DNA from: Granulosicoccus sp045110515
GTDB taxonomy: Bacteria > Pseudomonadota > Gammaproteobacteria > Granulosicoccales > Granulosicoccaceae
Direction: 5' to 3'
Length of the DNA: 64,000 nucleotides
Assembly (NCBI GenBank): GCA_045110515.1
Contig: JBGCGD010000016.1
Coordinates: 1-64,000 of the forward strand
The position numbers were made by a program, and so were the translations under genes. Below the pieces are notes generated by a model. That model ran no database searches, was not told the DNA's origin, and was given only the letters and a program-made list of their open reading frames with translations. Each line of letters starts with the position of its first letter. Position 1 is the first letter of the stretch. Positions 17,357-25,122 of this stretch are shown in pieces.

Positions 17357-17385
17357 ATTCTAGCCGTTGAAGCGTGTAGCGCCAA
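17357..17385 (-). promoter_or_regulatory. Putative sigma-70 promoter of the cytochrome c pair
   Basis: Read leftward: -35 TTGGCG, exactly 17 bases, -10 TAGAAT. Predicted start near 17350, giving a leader of about 63 bases to the first cytochrome ATG. It sits in the htpG 3' gap. Confidence 0.55.
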
Positions 17386-17413
17386 CCGCTGATTGAGCTA
17401 ATTCCCGCTTAGA

Positions 17414-19396
17414 TCAGTTAGTCAGAGCCAGAAACATCTCATTCATGCGCTTAACAAAGCCCGCGCTATCTTCTAACTGACCACCATCAGCCAATAATGC
17501 CTGATCAAGCAATAGGTGCGCCCAGTCGCCAAACCGCTCGTCATCCTGCTCCTTATCCATTAGATCCAGAATAGGATGTGTGGGATTCACCTCAAGAACC
17601 GGCTTCGTACTAGGCAGCTCGTGACCGGCCTGCTTCAACAATTGTTGCATGTGCAGCGCCATGTCGTGCTCGCCCATGACCACGCAAGCCGGAGAGGAGG
17701 TTAGTCGTGTGGAGGCGCGAACATCGCTGGTAGAGTCTGCCAGCACTGTTTTGATGCGCTCGATAGTCGGAGCCACATCCGCCGCCTTTTTCTCTTTTTC
17801 TGCTTTGTCTTCTTCTGACTCGGCATCAACACCTTCAATAGCAGACAGATCAAGATCACCTTTCGCAATAGAGACAAACTGCTTCTCGCTGTATTCGTGC
17901 AAGTAGGACATCATCCATTCATCAACGCGATCGTGCATCAACAACACCTCGATACCCTTGTCGCGGAAGATTTCCATGTGTGGACTGTTTTTGGCCGCTG
18001 GGTAGCCATCGGCTGTGATGTAGTAAATTTTGTCCTGGCCGACTTTCATACGAGCGATGTAATCGTCGAGGCTCGTCAAATCACCCTGCTTTTCCGAATT
18101 TGTCGTGTCAAAGCGATACAGCTTCGCGACCTGTTCCTTGTTACCAAAATCCTCACCCGGCGCTTCTTTTAAACATGCACCGAATTCTTTCCAGAACGTT
18201 GCGTACTCTTCCGGCTGCTTGTCGGCTAATTTCTCGAGCATCGTCAGAACACGCTTAACAGATGCGTTTCTGATGGCATCGATGATTTTGTTGTCCTGAA
18301 GAATCTCGCGCGATACGTTCAACGGTAAATCGTTGCTATCGACCAGACCTCTGACAAATCGCATGTAGCGCGGCATTAACTTTTCCGCTTCATCCATGAT
18401 GAAAACACGCTGAACAAACAGCTTGATGCCATTGCGCTGAAAGTTACCATCGTAAAGATCGAAAGGTGCTTTTTTGGGAATAAACAGCAACGAGGTGTAT
18501 TCCTGATTCCCTTCAACTTTGTTGTGTGACCAGGTCAGAGCATCGTCATAGTCGTTACAAACCTGCTTATAGAAGGCTTGATACTCATCGTCCTTGATGC
18601 TCGATTTAGGCCGAGTCCATAGCGCTGATGCCGCATTCACTTGCTCAAGTTTCGCTTCCTGAGGCTCCACCTCTTTATCCTCTTCACCTTCTGCAGGTGG
18701 AGGCGGTGGCGGAACTTCACCCATCATCATGATAGGGAAAGTAATGTGGTCAGAGTATTTTTTGATGATGCTGCGCAGTCGATGCGAGTTGACGAACTCA
18801 CTGGAGTCATCTTTGATGCTTAAGGTGATTTGAGTACCGCGCTCTGGCATATCAACATTGGCCAGCGTATATCCGCCGCTTGCATCCGACGACCACTGGA
18901 TACCTTGATCGGCGGCTTCACCCGCTTTACGAGTTCGCAGTACGACAGAGTCTGCAACAACAAACGCTGAATAAAAACCCACACCAAACTGCCCGATGAG
19001 CTTCGCGTCAGTTTTTTGATCACCGGTTAGTGATTCTAGAAATTGTTTAGTACCGGACTTTGCGATGGTACCGATATTGGCGATGACTTCGTCGCGGTTC
19101 ATGCCAATGCCGTTATCTGAGACAGTAACTGTCTTAGCTTCTTCGTCGACGCTGACGGTAATTTTCAGATCCGGGTCAGATTCGAACAGGGAGCTGTCTT
19201 CGATTGCTTCGAATCGCAGCTTGTCGCAGGCATCTGAGCCGTTGGAAATCAGCTCTCTTAAAAAGATTTCCTGATTACTGTACAGAGAGTGGATCATGAG
19301 CTGAAGAAGTTGATTTACTTCAGCTTGAAACACCATTTTTTCGCCATCGGCTGGCGTTTGCGTGGCAGTTGCGTCTGATTGAGGGTTGTCACTCAT
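17414..19396 (-). CDS. htpG: Chaperone HtpG (Hsp90)
   Basis: 660-residue ATP-dependent dimeric chaperone. N-terminal ATPase domain: LRELISNGSDACDKLR, DNGIGMN, GTIAKSGT, GQFGVGFYSAF. Charged linker with a Pro run then Glu/Lys (about 225-245: VPPPPPPAEGEEDK), longer than in E. coli (624 total). Middle domain: SLLFIPKKAPFD, LPLNVSRE. C-terminal dimerisation domain ends MNEMFLALTN. A sigma-32-type promoter lies 50-80 bases upstream, consistent with heat induction. Confidence 0.97.
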   Translation of the reverse strand: MSDNPQSDATATQTPADGEKMVFQAEVNQLLQLMIHSLYSNQEIFLRELISNGSDACDKLRFEAIEDSSLFESDPDLKITVSVDEEAKTVTVSDNGIGMNRDEVIANIGTIAKSGTKQFLESLTGDQKTDAKLIGQFGVGFYSAFVVADSVVLRTRKAGEAADQGIQWSSDASGGYTLANVDMPERGTQITLSIKDDSSEFVNSHRLRSIIKKYSDHITFPIMMMGEVPPPPPPAEGEEDKEVEPQEAKLEQVNAASALWTRPKSSIKDDEYQAFYKQVCNDYDDALTWSHNKVEGNQEYTSLLFIPKKAPFDLYDGNFQRNGIKLFVQRVFIMDEAEKLMPRYMRFVRGLVDSNDLPLNVSREILQDNKIIDAIRNASVKRVLTMLEKLADKQPEEYATFWKEFGACLKEAPGEDFGNKEQVAKLYRFDTTNSEKQGDLTSLDDYIARMKVGQDKIYYITADGYPAAKNSPHMEIFRDKGIEVLLMHDRVDEWMMSYLHEYSEKQFVSIAKGDLDLSAIEGVDAESEEDKAEKEKKAADVAPTIERIKTVLADSTSDVRASTRLTSSPACVVMGEHDMALHMQQLLKQAGHELPSTKPVLEVNPTHPILDLMDKEQDDERFGDWAHLLLDQALLADGGQLEDSAGFVKRMNEMFLALTN

Positions 19397-19445
19397 TCAA
19401 AAAGTCTCCAAAAAATCGCAGGCGTTACTGAAAAATGTGACCGAA

Positions 19446-19474
19446 AGATCGGGGTTCGTCTTCGAAAAATCAAG
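19446..19474 (-). promoter_or_regulatory. Heat-shock (sigma-32) promoter of htpG
   Basis: Read leftward: -35 CTTGAT, 14 bases, -10 CCCCGATCT. The E. coli sigma-32 consensus is CTTGAA-N13..15-CCCCATnT. Predicted start about 19439, leader about 43 bases. Confidence 0.75.
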
Positions 19475-19579
19475 CGCTGTTCTGTCTGAGAATAACCATC
19501 GAGACGTATGCGCTTTCGCCGTTTTAACTCACTCAACGGCGCATGTGCCAAACAAGCAGAGGCTTGGAATTCTGTTATC

Positions 19580-19613
19580 GGCAAAAACAACTCGGCCAGC
19601 GTATTCGCTGGCC
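19580..19613 (-). terminator. Rho-independent terminator of the rpsP-rimM-trmD-rplS operon
   Basis: GGCCAGCG, loop AATA (leftward reading), CGCTGGCC: perfect 8-bp stem, followed leftward by GAGTTGTTTTTGC. It is about 90 bases after the rplS stop. Confidence 0.8.
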
Positions 19614-19703
19614 AAAATTGGTCGGACTGCCATACTCGGATTCAGCTGATGGCTTCGAGCACTTTGTAGCACCCTTCACAGCCGGCGAAACCTTGTATCG
19701 CCT

Positions 19704-20048
19704 TTAGAGCTTCTCTTTGATTCGAGCCGCACGTCCAGTCAGGCCGCGCAAGTAGTAGAGCTTCGCACGGCGAACGTCGCCACGACGCTTAACTTCAATG
19801 CCCGCAACAAGTGGACTGTAAGTTTGGAATACACGCTCTACACCTTCACCGTGCGACACTTTACGAACAGTGAATGCTGAGTGCAGTCCACGGTTACGCT
19901 TAGCAATGCAAACACCTTCGAAAGCCTGCAGACGCTCACGGTCGCCTTCCTTAACTTTTACCTGTACGACAACAGTGTCACCAGCGGCGAATGAAGGGAT
20001 TTCCTTACCCATCTGTTCCGCGTTAATCGCGTCGATGATCTTGCTCAT
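19704..20048 (-). CDS. rplS: 50S ribosomal protein L19
   Basis: 114 residues beginning MSKIIDAINAEQM (homologues of L19 start here; the frame is open 17 codons further up into trmD but those codons are not conserved). GDTVVVQVKVKEGDRERLQAFEG, then GVERVFQTYSPLVAGIEV and RRAKLYYLRGLTGRAARIKEKL are standard. Located at the 30S-50S bridge B8. Last gene of its operon, two bases after trmD. Confidence 0.97.
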   Translation of the reverse strand: MSKIIDAINAEQMGKEIPSFAAGDTVVVQVKVKEGDRERLQAFEGVCIAKRNRGLHSAFTVRKVSHGEGVERVFQTYSPLVAGIEVKRRGDVRRAKLYYLRGLTGRAARIKEKL

Positions 20049-20049
20049 T

Positions 20050-20817
20050 TTATTGCTCTTTGATGCTAGCCCCGGATTTTGCAGAATCGCAAACGCCAAG
20101 ACTGGTTAAAAATTCATTATCTTCCGGTGTCAGCTTTGCTCTTTCGAGTAAATCCGGACGCCGGTCCCTAGTTTTTTGCAAAGCCTGCTGACGTCGCCAG
20201 CGGGCAATGGCTTTGTGATCACCTGACATCAACACGGCTGGCACTTCCTGCCCCTGATAGGAATCAGGTCGCGTGTAATGAGGGCAATCGAGCAATCCAT
20301 CATCGCCAAAGGAATCTTCCAAGGCTGAGTTAGGATCACCCAGAACACCTGGCTCTAGTCGCGTAACCGAATCGATCATCGCCAGAGCCGCAAATTCTCC
20401 ACCACTGAGTACAAAATCACCCAGTGACACTTCTTCATCAACGAGCGTCTCTATAACACGCTCGTCAATTCCTTCGTACCGTCCTGCTATCAGAATCACG
20501 CTACCCAGCTTCTGCCACTGCTGCGCCATTTTCTGATCAAACATCGAGCCTTGCGGCGAGAGATAAACAACCGGCGCGTCTGGCAGATGCGTCTTCAAAG
20601 ACTGCACTGCCGCGCTCAACGGTCCTGGGGTCATCACCATGCCGGGGCCGCCGCCAAAAGGCCGGTCATCCACAGTACGGTGCTTGTCCGCCGCCCAATC
20701 TCTCGGGTTGGCCAATGTAAGTTCTAACTGTCCGTTTTGTTTTGCCCGCCCAACCACTCCGTGGTCAAGCGCCCCCTCGATCATCTCGGGGAACAGCGTG
20801 GCAACTCCTACTTTCAC
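20050..20817 (-). CDS. trmD: tRNA (guanine-N1-)-methyltransferase
   Basis: SAM-dependent SPOUT methyltransferase making m1G37 in tRNAs with G36, which prevents +1 frameshifts. 255 residues from GTG 20817 (VKVGVATLFPEM); the frame is open upstream inside rimM but conservation begins at this GTG, which lies two bases after the rimM stop. Trefoil-knot motifs: GGGPGMVM, VYLSPQG, AGRYEGIDERV and DFVLSGGE. Confidence 0.96.
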   Translation of the reverse strand: MKVGVATLFPEMIEGALDHGVVGRAKQNGQLELTLANPRDWAADKHRTVDDRPFGGGPGMVMTPGPLSAAVQSLKTHLPDAPVVYLSPQGSMFDQKMAQQWQKLGSVILIAGRYEGIDERVIETLVDEEVSLGDFVLSGGEFAALAMIDSVTRLEPGVLGDPNSALEDSFGDDGLLDCPHYTRPDSYQGQEVPAVLMSGDHKAIARWRRQQALQKTRDRRPDLLERAKLTPEDNEFLTSLGVCDSAKSGASIKEQ

Positions 20818-20819
20818 CT

Positions 20820-21398
20820 CTAGAAATCCGGATCCCAATCGATGGTAATTACCCGGTTTTCCATATCGATATCCGTAACAACATCCGGCACCAACCATGG
20901 CACCAGCACTTCTCTGTTTGAGCTTTCCTGCTCATCTCGTTCGTCAGCAACAACGACTACGTCGTTTGCCCCTGTTTCAAACAATCTGACGACAGGACCC
21001 ACTTCGACACCGTCTATCGTCTTGATTTTCATACCCGTCAGGTCTGCCCAGTAGTACTCACCGGGACCTAAAACCGGCATTTCCTCACGCTCTACAGCGA
21101 TCGTGGCGCCTATCAATGCGCTGGCTTCCTCCGGTGTTGTAACACCTTCGAGACGCGCAACGATTGTCTTGCCTTGAGGCCTGCCTCCGATCACCTTCCA
21201 TTGTTTCCAATGGTCAGATTGCTTTAACGACCAAAACTTATAATTGGTGATGTTTTCTCTCGGATTAGTATCCGAGTGGACCTTCACCCAGCCTTGAAGC
21301 CCAAAAACCCCGGTAATGCGGCCTAGGAGAATTTTCCCTTTCGCATCGCCAGTGGACGGATTCCCCAAGGAACCGGAACTCGAATTAGGCTGCTGCAT
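20820..21398 (-). CDS. rimM: Ribosome maturation factor RimM
   Basis: 16S rRNA processing factor that helps assemble the 30S head near S19. 192 residues from ATG 21398: N-terminal RimM domain (LLGRITGVFGLQGWVKVHS) and C-terminal PRC-barrel (YYWADLTGMKIKTI, VVRLFETGANDVVVV, LVPWLVPDVV). The ATG lies inside the end of rpsP (14-base overlap) with AGGAG almost adjacent, so spacing is unusually short; a TTG at 21431 is the alternative. Confidence 0.93.
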   Translation of the reverse strand: MQQPNSSSGSLGNPSTGDAKGKILLGRITGVFGLQGWVKVHSDTNPRENITNYKFWSLKQSDHWKQWKVIGGRPQGKTIVARLEGVTTPEEASALIGATIAVEREEMPVLGPGEYYWADLTGMKIKTIDGVEVGPVVRLFETGANDVVVVADERDEQESSNREVLVPWLVPDVVTDIDMENRVITIDWDPDF

Positions 21399-21642
21399 TC
21401 TCCTTGCGATAGCCCTTAACGATTTTTGCAACGCGATCGCTCATCTGAGCGCCAACACCCACCCAGTAATCGACGCGGTCGATATCGAGTTTTACTTCTG
21501 TGGCTTCGCCACGAGCAACGGGGTTGTAGTAACCGAGACGTTCGATGTAACGGCCATCGCGGCGAGCACGGCTATCTGTAGCAACCACGTGGTAGAAAGG
21601 TTGCTTCTTAGCGCCGCCGCGGGACAGGCGAATTGTGACCAT
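21385..21642 (-). CDS. rpsP: 30S ribosomal protein S16
   Basis: 85 residues, MVTIRLSRGGAKKQPFYH then YIERLGYYNPVA, KLDIDRVDYWVGVGAQMSDRV. First gene of the rpsP-rimM-trmD-rplS operon. The open frame continues upstream for 27 codons, but S16 proteins begin at this ATG. In most relatives ffh lies directly upstream; here it is 15.7 kb away. Confidence 0.97.
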   Translation of the reverse strand: MVTIRLSRGGAKKQPFYHVVATDSRARRDGRYIERLGYYNPVARGEATEVKLDIDRVDYWVGVGAQMSDRVAKIVKGYRKENAAA

Positions 21643-21712
21643 GGGCCTTAAATATCCAAAATAATGTAATGACAAAGCCACATGCATACATGTAGCCGGA
21701 AGGTAACTCCCA

Positions 21713-21741
21713 ATGATACGCAATTTTTATCCATTAGCCAA
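21713..21741 (-). promoter_or_regulatory. Sigma-70 promoter of the rpsP operon
   Basis: Read leftward: -35 TTGGCT, 17 bases, -10 TATCAT. Start predicted near 21706, leaving a leader of about 64 bases before rpsP, which contains the near-palindrome ACATGTATGCATGT. Confidence 0.65.
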
Positions 21742-22079
21742 CACTAAAATCAACTTTCCCTCTAAAACGGGTCGGACCACCATAACCAGCTGAAATAGAA
21801 GGATAAAACGTGCAAAAACCATATATCTAGGCAGATTAATGTACGTTTTTCGGTAGGAAATGAGGCAAATTAAAAAAACCTGAGAGACCACAGATCTATG
21901 TCCGATCCATCACTAAAACCCGCCTAGGGACTAGATGCGCCACCCTGCTGGCGGCTCTAAATCATCAAGCGAGCGTTAAGACAGTAATTTTTAAACGCAC
22001 GATTTCTGATGTTTGAACACCACTTTAAGGGACTATATGCCCGATTTTTTACCTCACTTCATCGATATTTCAATAGCTT
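21742..22079. other. Non-coding stretch upstream of rpsP and the DUF3293 remnant
   Basis: About 340 bases, A/T-rich, with stops in all frames. The only structure I see is a weak 5-bp hairpin (CGCCA, CCCTGC, TGGCG near 21930). A short open frame from ATG 22037 (MPDFLPHFIDISIAYDG) may be a frameshifted N-terminus of the adjacent pseudogene. Confidence 0.4.
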
Positions 22080-22472
22080 ATGATGGTCCGGCCCTTGGTG
22101 GACTTGGTGGCCCGGGTTGGGAAGTACTCGGTGGAGTTGGCGGGTCTTTATGAGCGTCGGGGCTGTTCTAGCGAGGCATTTTTGACGGCTTACAATCCAG
22201 GCAGCGTCAAATATCCGGACACCGCTAATGTAGCTGCTCAACTTGAGCTGGAAAAATTCCTGTAAGAAAGAGGAATCTCATTCTTACAGGCCATGGGGAA
22301 AGACCCCGACCCGACATCGGACTGGCAAGGTGAAAAGAACGTCCTGGCGTTGGGGCTGACAAACTTAGAAGCCGTGGAAATAGCGCTCAAATTCAAGCAA
22401 GCAGCCATTCTATGGTGCCCTGGCTCAGCCACCCCAGAGCTGCAAATGCTCGAAGACACAAGAAACCGTTAA
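22080..22472 (+). pseudogene. DUF3293 family protein interrupted by an in-frame TAA
   Basis: The frame from ATG 22080 reads VDLVARVGKYSVELAGLY, EAFLTAYNPGS and ANVAAQLELEKFL, then TAA at 22263-22265, and continues without shift as ERGISFLQAMGKDPDPT, FLVLGL-like VLALGLTNLEAVEIALK and AAILWCPGSATPELQML to a stop at 22470. This is the full DUF3293 pattern (TA-NP motif, then GxDP, then AIxW). A single C-to-T change (CAA to TAA) would account for the break. The N-terminus may also be shifted, since TAG stands just before ATG 22080. The family has no assigned function. Confidence 0.75.
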
Positions 22473-22728
22473 CTGAAGGTTAGCTGCAACGGCATTTGAC
22501 ACCACTTCCAAAAAAATTGCCCCACAAACCGCGGCCGGTCAAGGTTTGCCGGAAAACGCTCGGAATGGGTTTCATGCCAACACCTAAAAGGCACTGAAAA
22601 AGCGTCGAAAATTTAATCTCCAGCTAACCCTTTCGGGCATGAATTCTGCGACTTGGTTAACAACTTTCAGCGGTAGCAATCACTTCTGAATATTCGTCAA
22701 TCAGATGAGCTCATCAGGGTCTGTTTTC

Positions 22729-25122
22729 ATGGGAATTCGCGCAAAGCTCGTATTGTGCCTTCTGGCCGTACTTCTGCCCTTGGCAGCGGTGAGTGCCATC
22801 TCGTTCCATTGGTTTGACCAACAGCTCAAAGAACGGACTGAAACAAGCCTGAGCAATACACTTCGTCTTGAGGCTCTTCGAATCGAGGGAATTTTGGAAA
22901 ACTATGCGCAGGATGCGCGGAACCTAGCAGCAGACGCCCGTGTTAACAACTTCGTCACCGCCGTCACTACTTATCGACGAACCAATACGCAGAACACTCC
23001 AATCCCATCTAGCGCGTCACTCTATCTGGAGGATAGAGACGACATCACTTCAGTTGATTTAGATTCTGCCTGGCCTTTGCAATGGCTGGCGCTAGACCTT
23101 CAGCGCAAAGCGGGCATGGCTGGATCTTCAGCGCTGGAACTACGCATTACCGATAGAGAGGGTCTGACGCTGGGTGAAACAATGGGATTCTCATGGAACC
23201 CCAAGGACCCCTCGATTCTACGCACGGCCATGTCCACTGTGAAAACCGTTTTCGCTGGCGCATTCGTCACAAACACCAATCAAAGACACTTGGCTATCGT
23301 ATCGCCAATCATGAGCCCATTTGAAGAGGTGGTTGGCACAGTGGTCATTGAAGTCCCAATGAAGCTAATTACCAGTGTTGTTTCAATGCACGAAAGAGCC
23401 GGGCAAACGACCGAAGCCTATATCGCTCAACCAACGGACAAGGGTGCAGCGCAACTCATTACCGCCCTACGATTTGATCGAAAATCAGCTTACAAAAAAA
23501 CTGTAGCAGCTGACGAAAACCTACCCATCAATATCGCCATGCACGCAACAGCGCCCCAAATAACAACGGCACTGGATTATCGCGGAATAGAAACTATCGC
23601 CGCCCTACAAAAAATTAAGAGTACCGGCTGGGGCCTGGTCGTTAAGATTGATACGTCAGAAGCTTACGCACCGGTCGTAAAATTACGCAACAACTTAAGC
23701 ATCGCAGCCACAGCCGCCTTGCTGCTGATACTACTCGGGTACACCATATTACTCGGGCCCATTGCACACAGATTAAAGAAGACTGCCTTGACCGCGCAAA
23801 CCATCAAAAGTGGAGATTTGACGGTTCGTGTAGGCGACCTTCACAACGATGAAATCGGAAAACTGGCCCGAACCATCGACAGCCTGGCAGAGCAACTGCA
23901 CAAGGACCATCAGAAAAGGCTGGATGTTGAAGAACAATTGCGTCACCAGGCAACGCACGACGAACTGACGGGGCTTCTAAATAGAAAACACGCGAATAAG
24001 CTCATAGAAGAACTGGATGATGCAAACAATCAAGCTCACTCAGTTATGTTCTTAGACTTAAACGGTTTCAAGGATGTCAACGACTACTATGGACACGCGA
24101 CTGGAGATGAAGTGTTAACCAGCGTCGCCGGAAGACTACTCAACGCTATTCCCAACAATGCAACGTTGGCCAGATGGGGAGGCGATGAGTTCGTCATAAT
24201 CTTGCCGCATACAGATGCGATAGCCGCGCAAGTACTTACTGCTGACATTCATGCAGTGTTCGACACTCCTGTATCGACGCGCGAAGGTATACACAAAATA
24301 AGCACAAGCATCGGCCTAGCAACGTCGAACACTAGCCAGTCGCTTCGGGAGACCCTCACCGAGGCAGACAGTTTAATGTACGAAGACAAACGCAAGACAC
24401 GCTCAACGCGAACGATATCCAACATTGCCGAACGTACGCTTGAACGCGCGCTACAAGAAGAGCGAATTGAACTCTGGTACGAGCCCATCATTAGTCGGGG
24501 CTCGGACGGCAATGAGACTCTAACAGCCGCTGAATCTAAAATTAGAATTCGTACCAAAGACGGCGGCATCGTACTACCTGAAGAGCTACTTCTGGAAATC
24601 AACAACGCTGGCTTAATCATCCGCCTGTACGAACACGCACTGAAAGAAAGTAGAAAATCTGTTAGCAGATGGAAACAAACCAACATAGTGCCGGAAAAAT
24701 TCAGGCTCATCTTCGATATCACACCAGGGATTTGGGAGATTCCCGAATTTACAACCCATGTGTTACCTCACTTCAGTTCAGAGGACGTTGCCCTCTCATC
24801 AAAGCACGATCGGAACGCTCACGAACAAACAAACTTGTGCACCGATGTTATAAAAATCAAAGCTTCTGAATTTACCAACAAATCGAATGCCATTGATTTA
24901 GTGGAATCCTATAAGGATCAAGGCATCTCTACCTGTATTGAAGGCATTGACTCGAGGGAAGCTATGCCCTCGCTAGCGTTAGATGGAGCGCTCTGTTACC
25001 AAGGACAATTATTCGATAAACCTCTACGTGCCGTCGATTTCATCAGTCGCTGGGGGCGCCCGTCTTCAGATAACCCTATACCGCTGTCTGATAAAAACTT
25101 TAAGCTAAGACTTGCCGGATAA
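22729..25122 (+). CDS. Membrane sensor diguanylate cyclase with degenerate EAL domain
   Basis: About 797 residues. Transmembrane helix 1 (VLCLLAVLLPLAAVSAISF), large periplasmic dCache-like region (about 30-325), helix 2 (AATAALLLILLGYTILLG), HAMP (about 350-400), GGDEF domain with canonical WGGDEF and no RxxD inhibitory site at the usual distance, then an EAL-like domain. The latter lacks the catalytic set: EALLR is AESKIRI, the DDFGTG loop is missing, and the FDxIKID motif reads TDVIKIKAS. It should make cyclic di-GMP but not degrade it; the EAL remnant may bind a ligand or partner. Start: ATG 22729 has GGG 9 bases upstream; ATG 22705 is possible. Its last 18 bases overlap the convergent permease gene. 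Confidence 0.9.
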   Translation: MGIRAKLVLCLLAVLLPLAAVSAISFHWFDQQLKERTETSLSNTLRLEALRIEGILENYAQDARNLAADARVNNFVTAVTTYRRTNTQNTPIPSSASLYLEDRDDITSVDLDSAWPLQWLALDLQRKAGMAGSSALELRITDREGLTLGETMGFSWNPKDPSILRTAMSTVKTVFAGAFVTNTNQRHLAIVSPIMSPFEEVVGTVVIEVPMKLITSVVSMHERAGQTTEAYIAQPTDKGAAQLITALRFDRKSAYKKTVAADENLPINIAMHATAPQITTALDYRGIETIAALQKIKSTGWGLVVKIDTSEAYAPVVKLRNNLSIAATAALLLILLGYTILLGPIAHRLKKTALTAQTIKSGDLTVRVGDLHNDEIGKLARTIDSLAEQLHKDHQKRLDVEEQLRHQATHDELTGLLNRKHANKLIEELDDANNQAHSVMFLDLNGFKDVNDYYGHATGDEVLTSVAGRLLNAIPNNATLARWGGDEFVIILPHTDAIAAQVLTADIHAVFDTPVSTREGIHKISTSIGLATSNTSQSLRETLTEADSLMYEDKRKTRSTRTISNIAERTLERALQEERIELWYEPIISRGSDGNETLTAAESKIRIRTKDGGIVLPEELLLEINNAGLIIRLYEHALKESRKSVSRWKQTNIVPEKFRLIFDITPGIWEIPEFTTHVLPHFSSEDVALSSKHDRNAHEQTNLCTDVIKIKASEFTNKSNAIDLVESYKDQGISTCIEGIDSREAMPSLALDGALCYQGQLFDKPLRAVDFISRWGRPSSDNPIPLSDKNFKLRLAG

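Noticed and set aside
22263..22265. Programmed recoding or an unusual amino acid at the in-frame TAA
   Set aside because: TAA is not used for selenocysteine or pyrrolysine, and no structure follows; a nonsense mutation is simpler.
22238..22459. 73-codon minus-strand frame
   Set aside because: It is antisense to the second half of the DUF3293 remnant, whose plus-strand reading shows family motifs.
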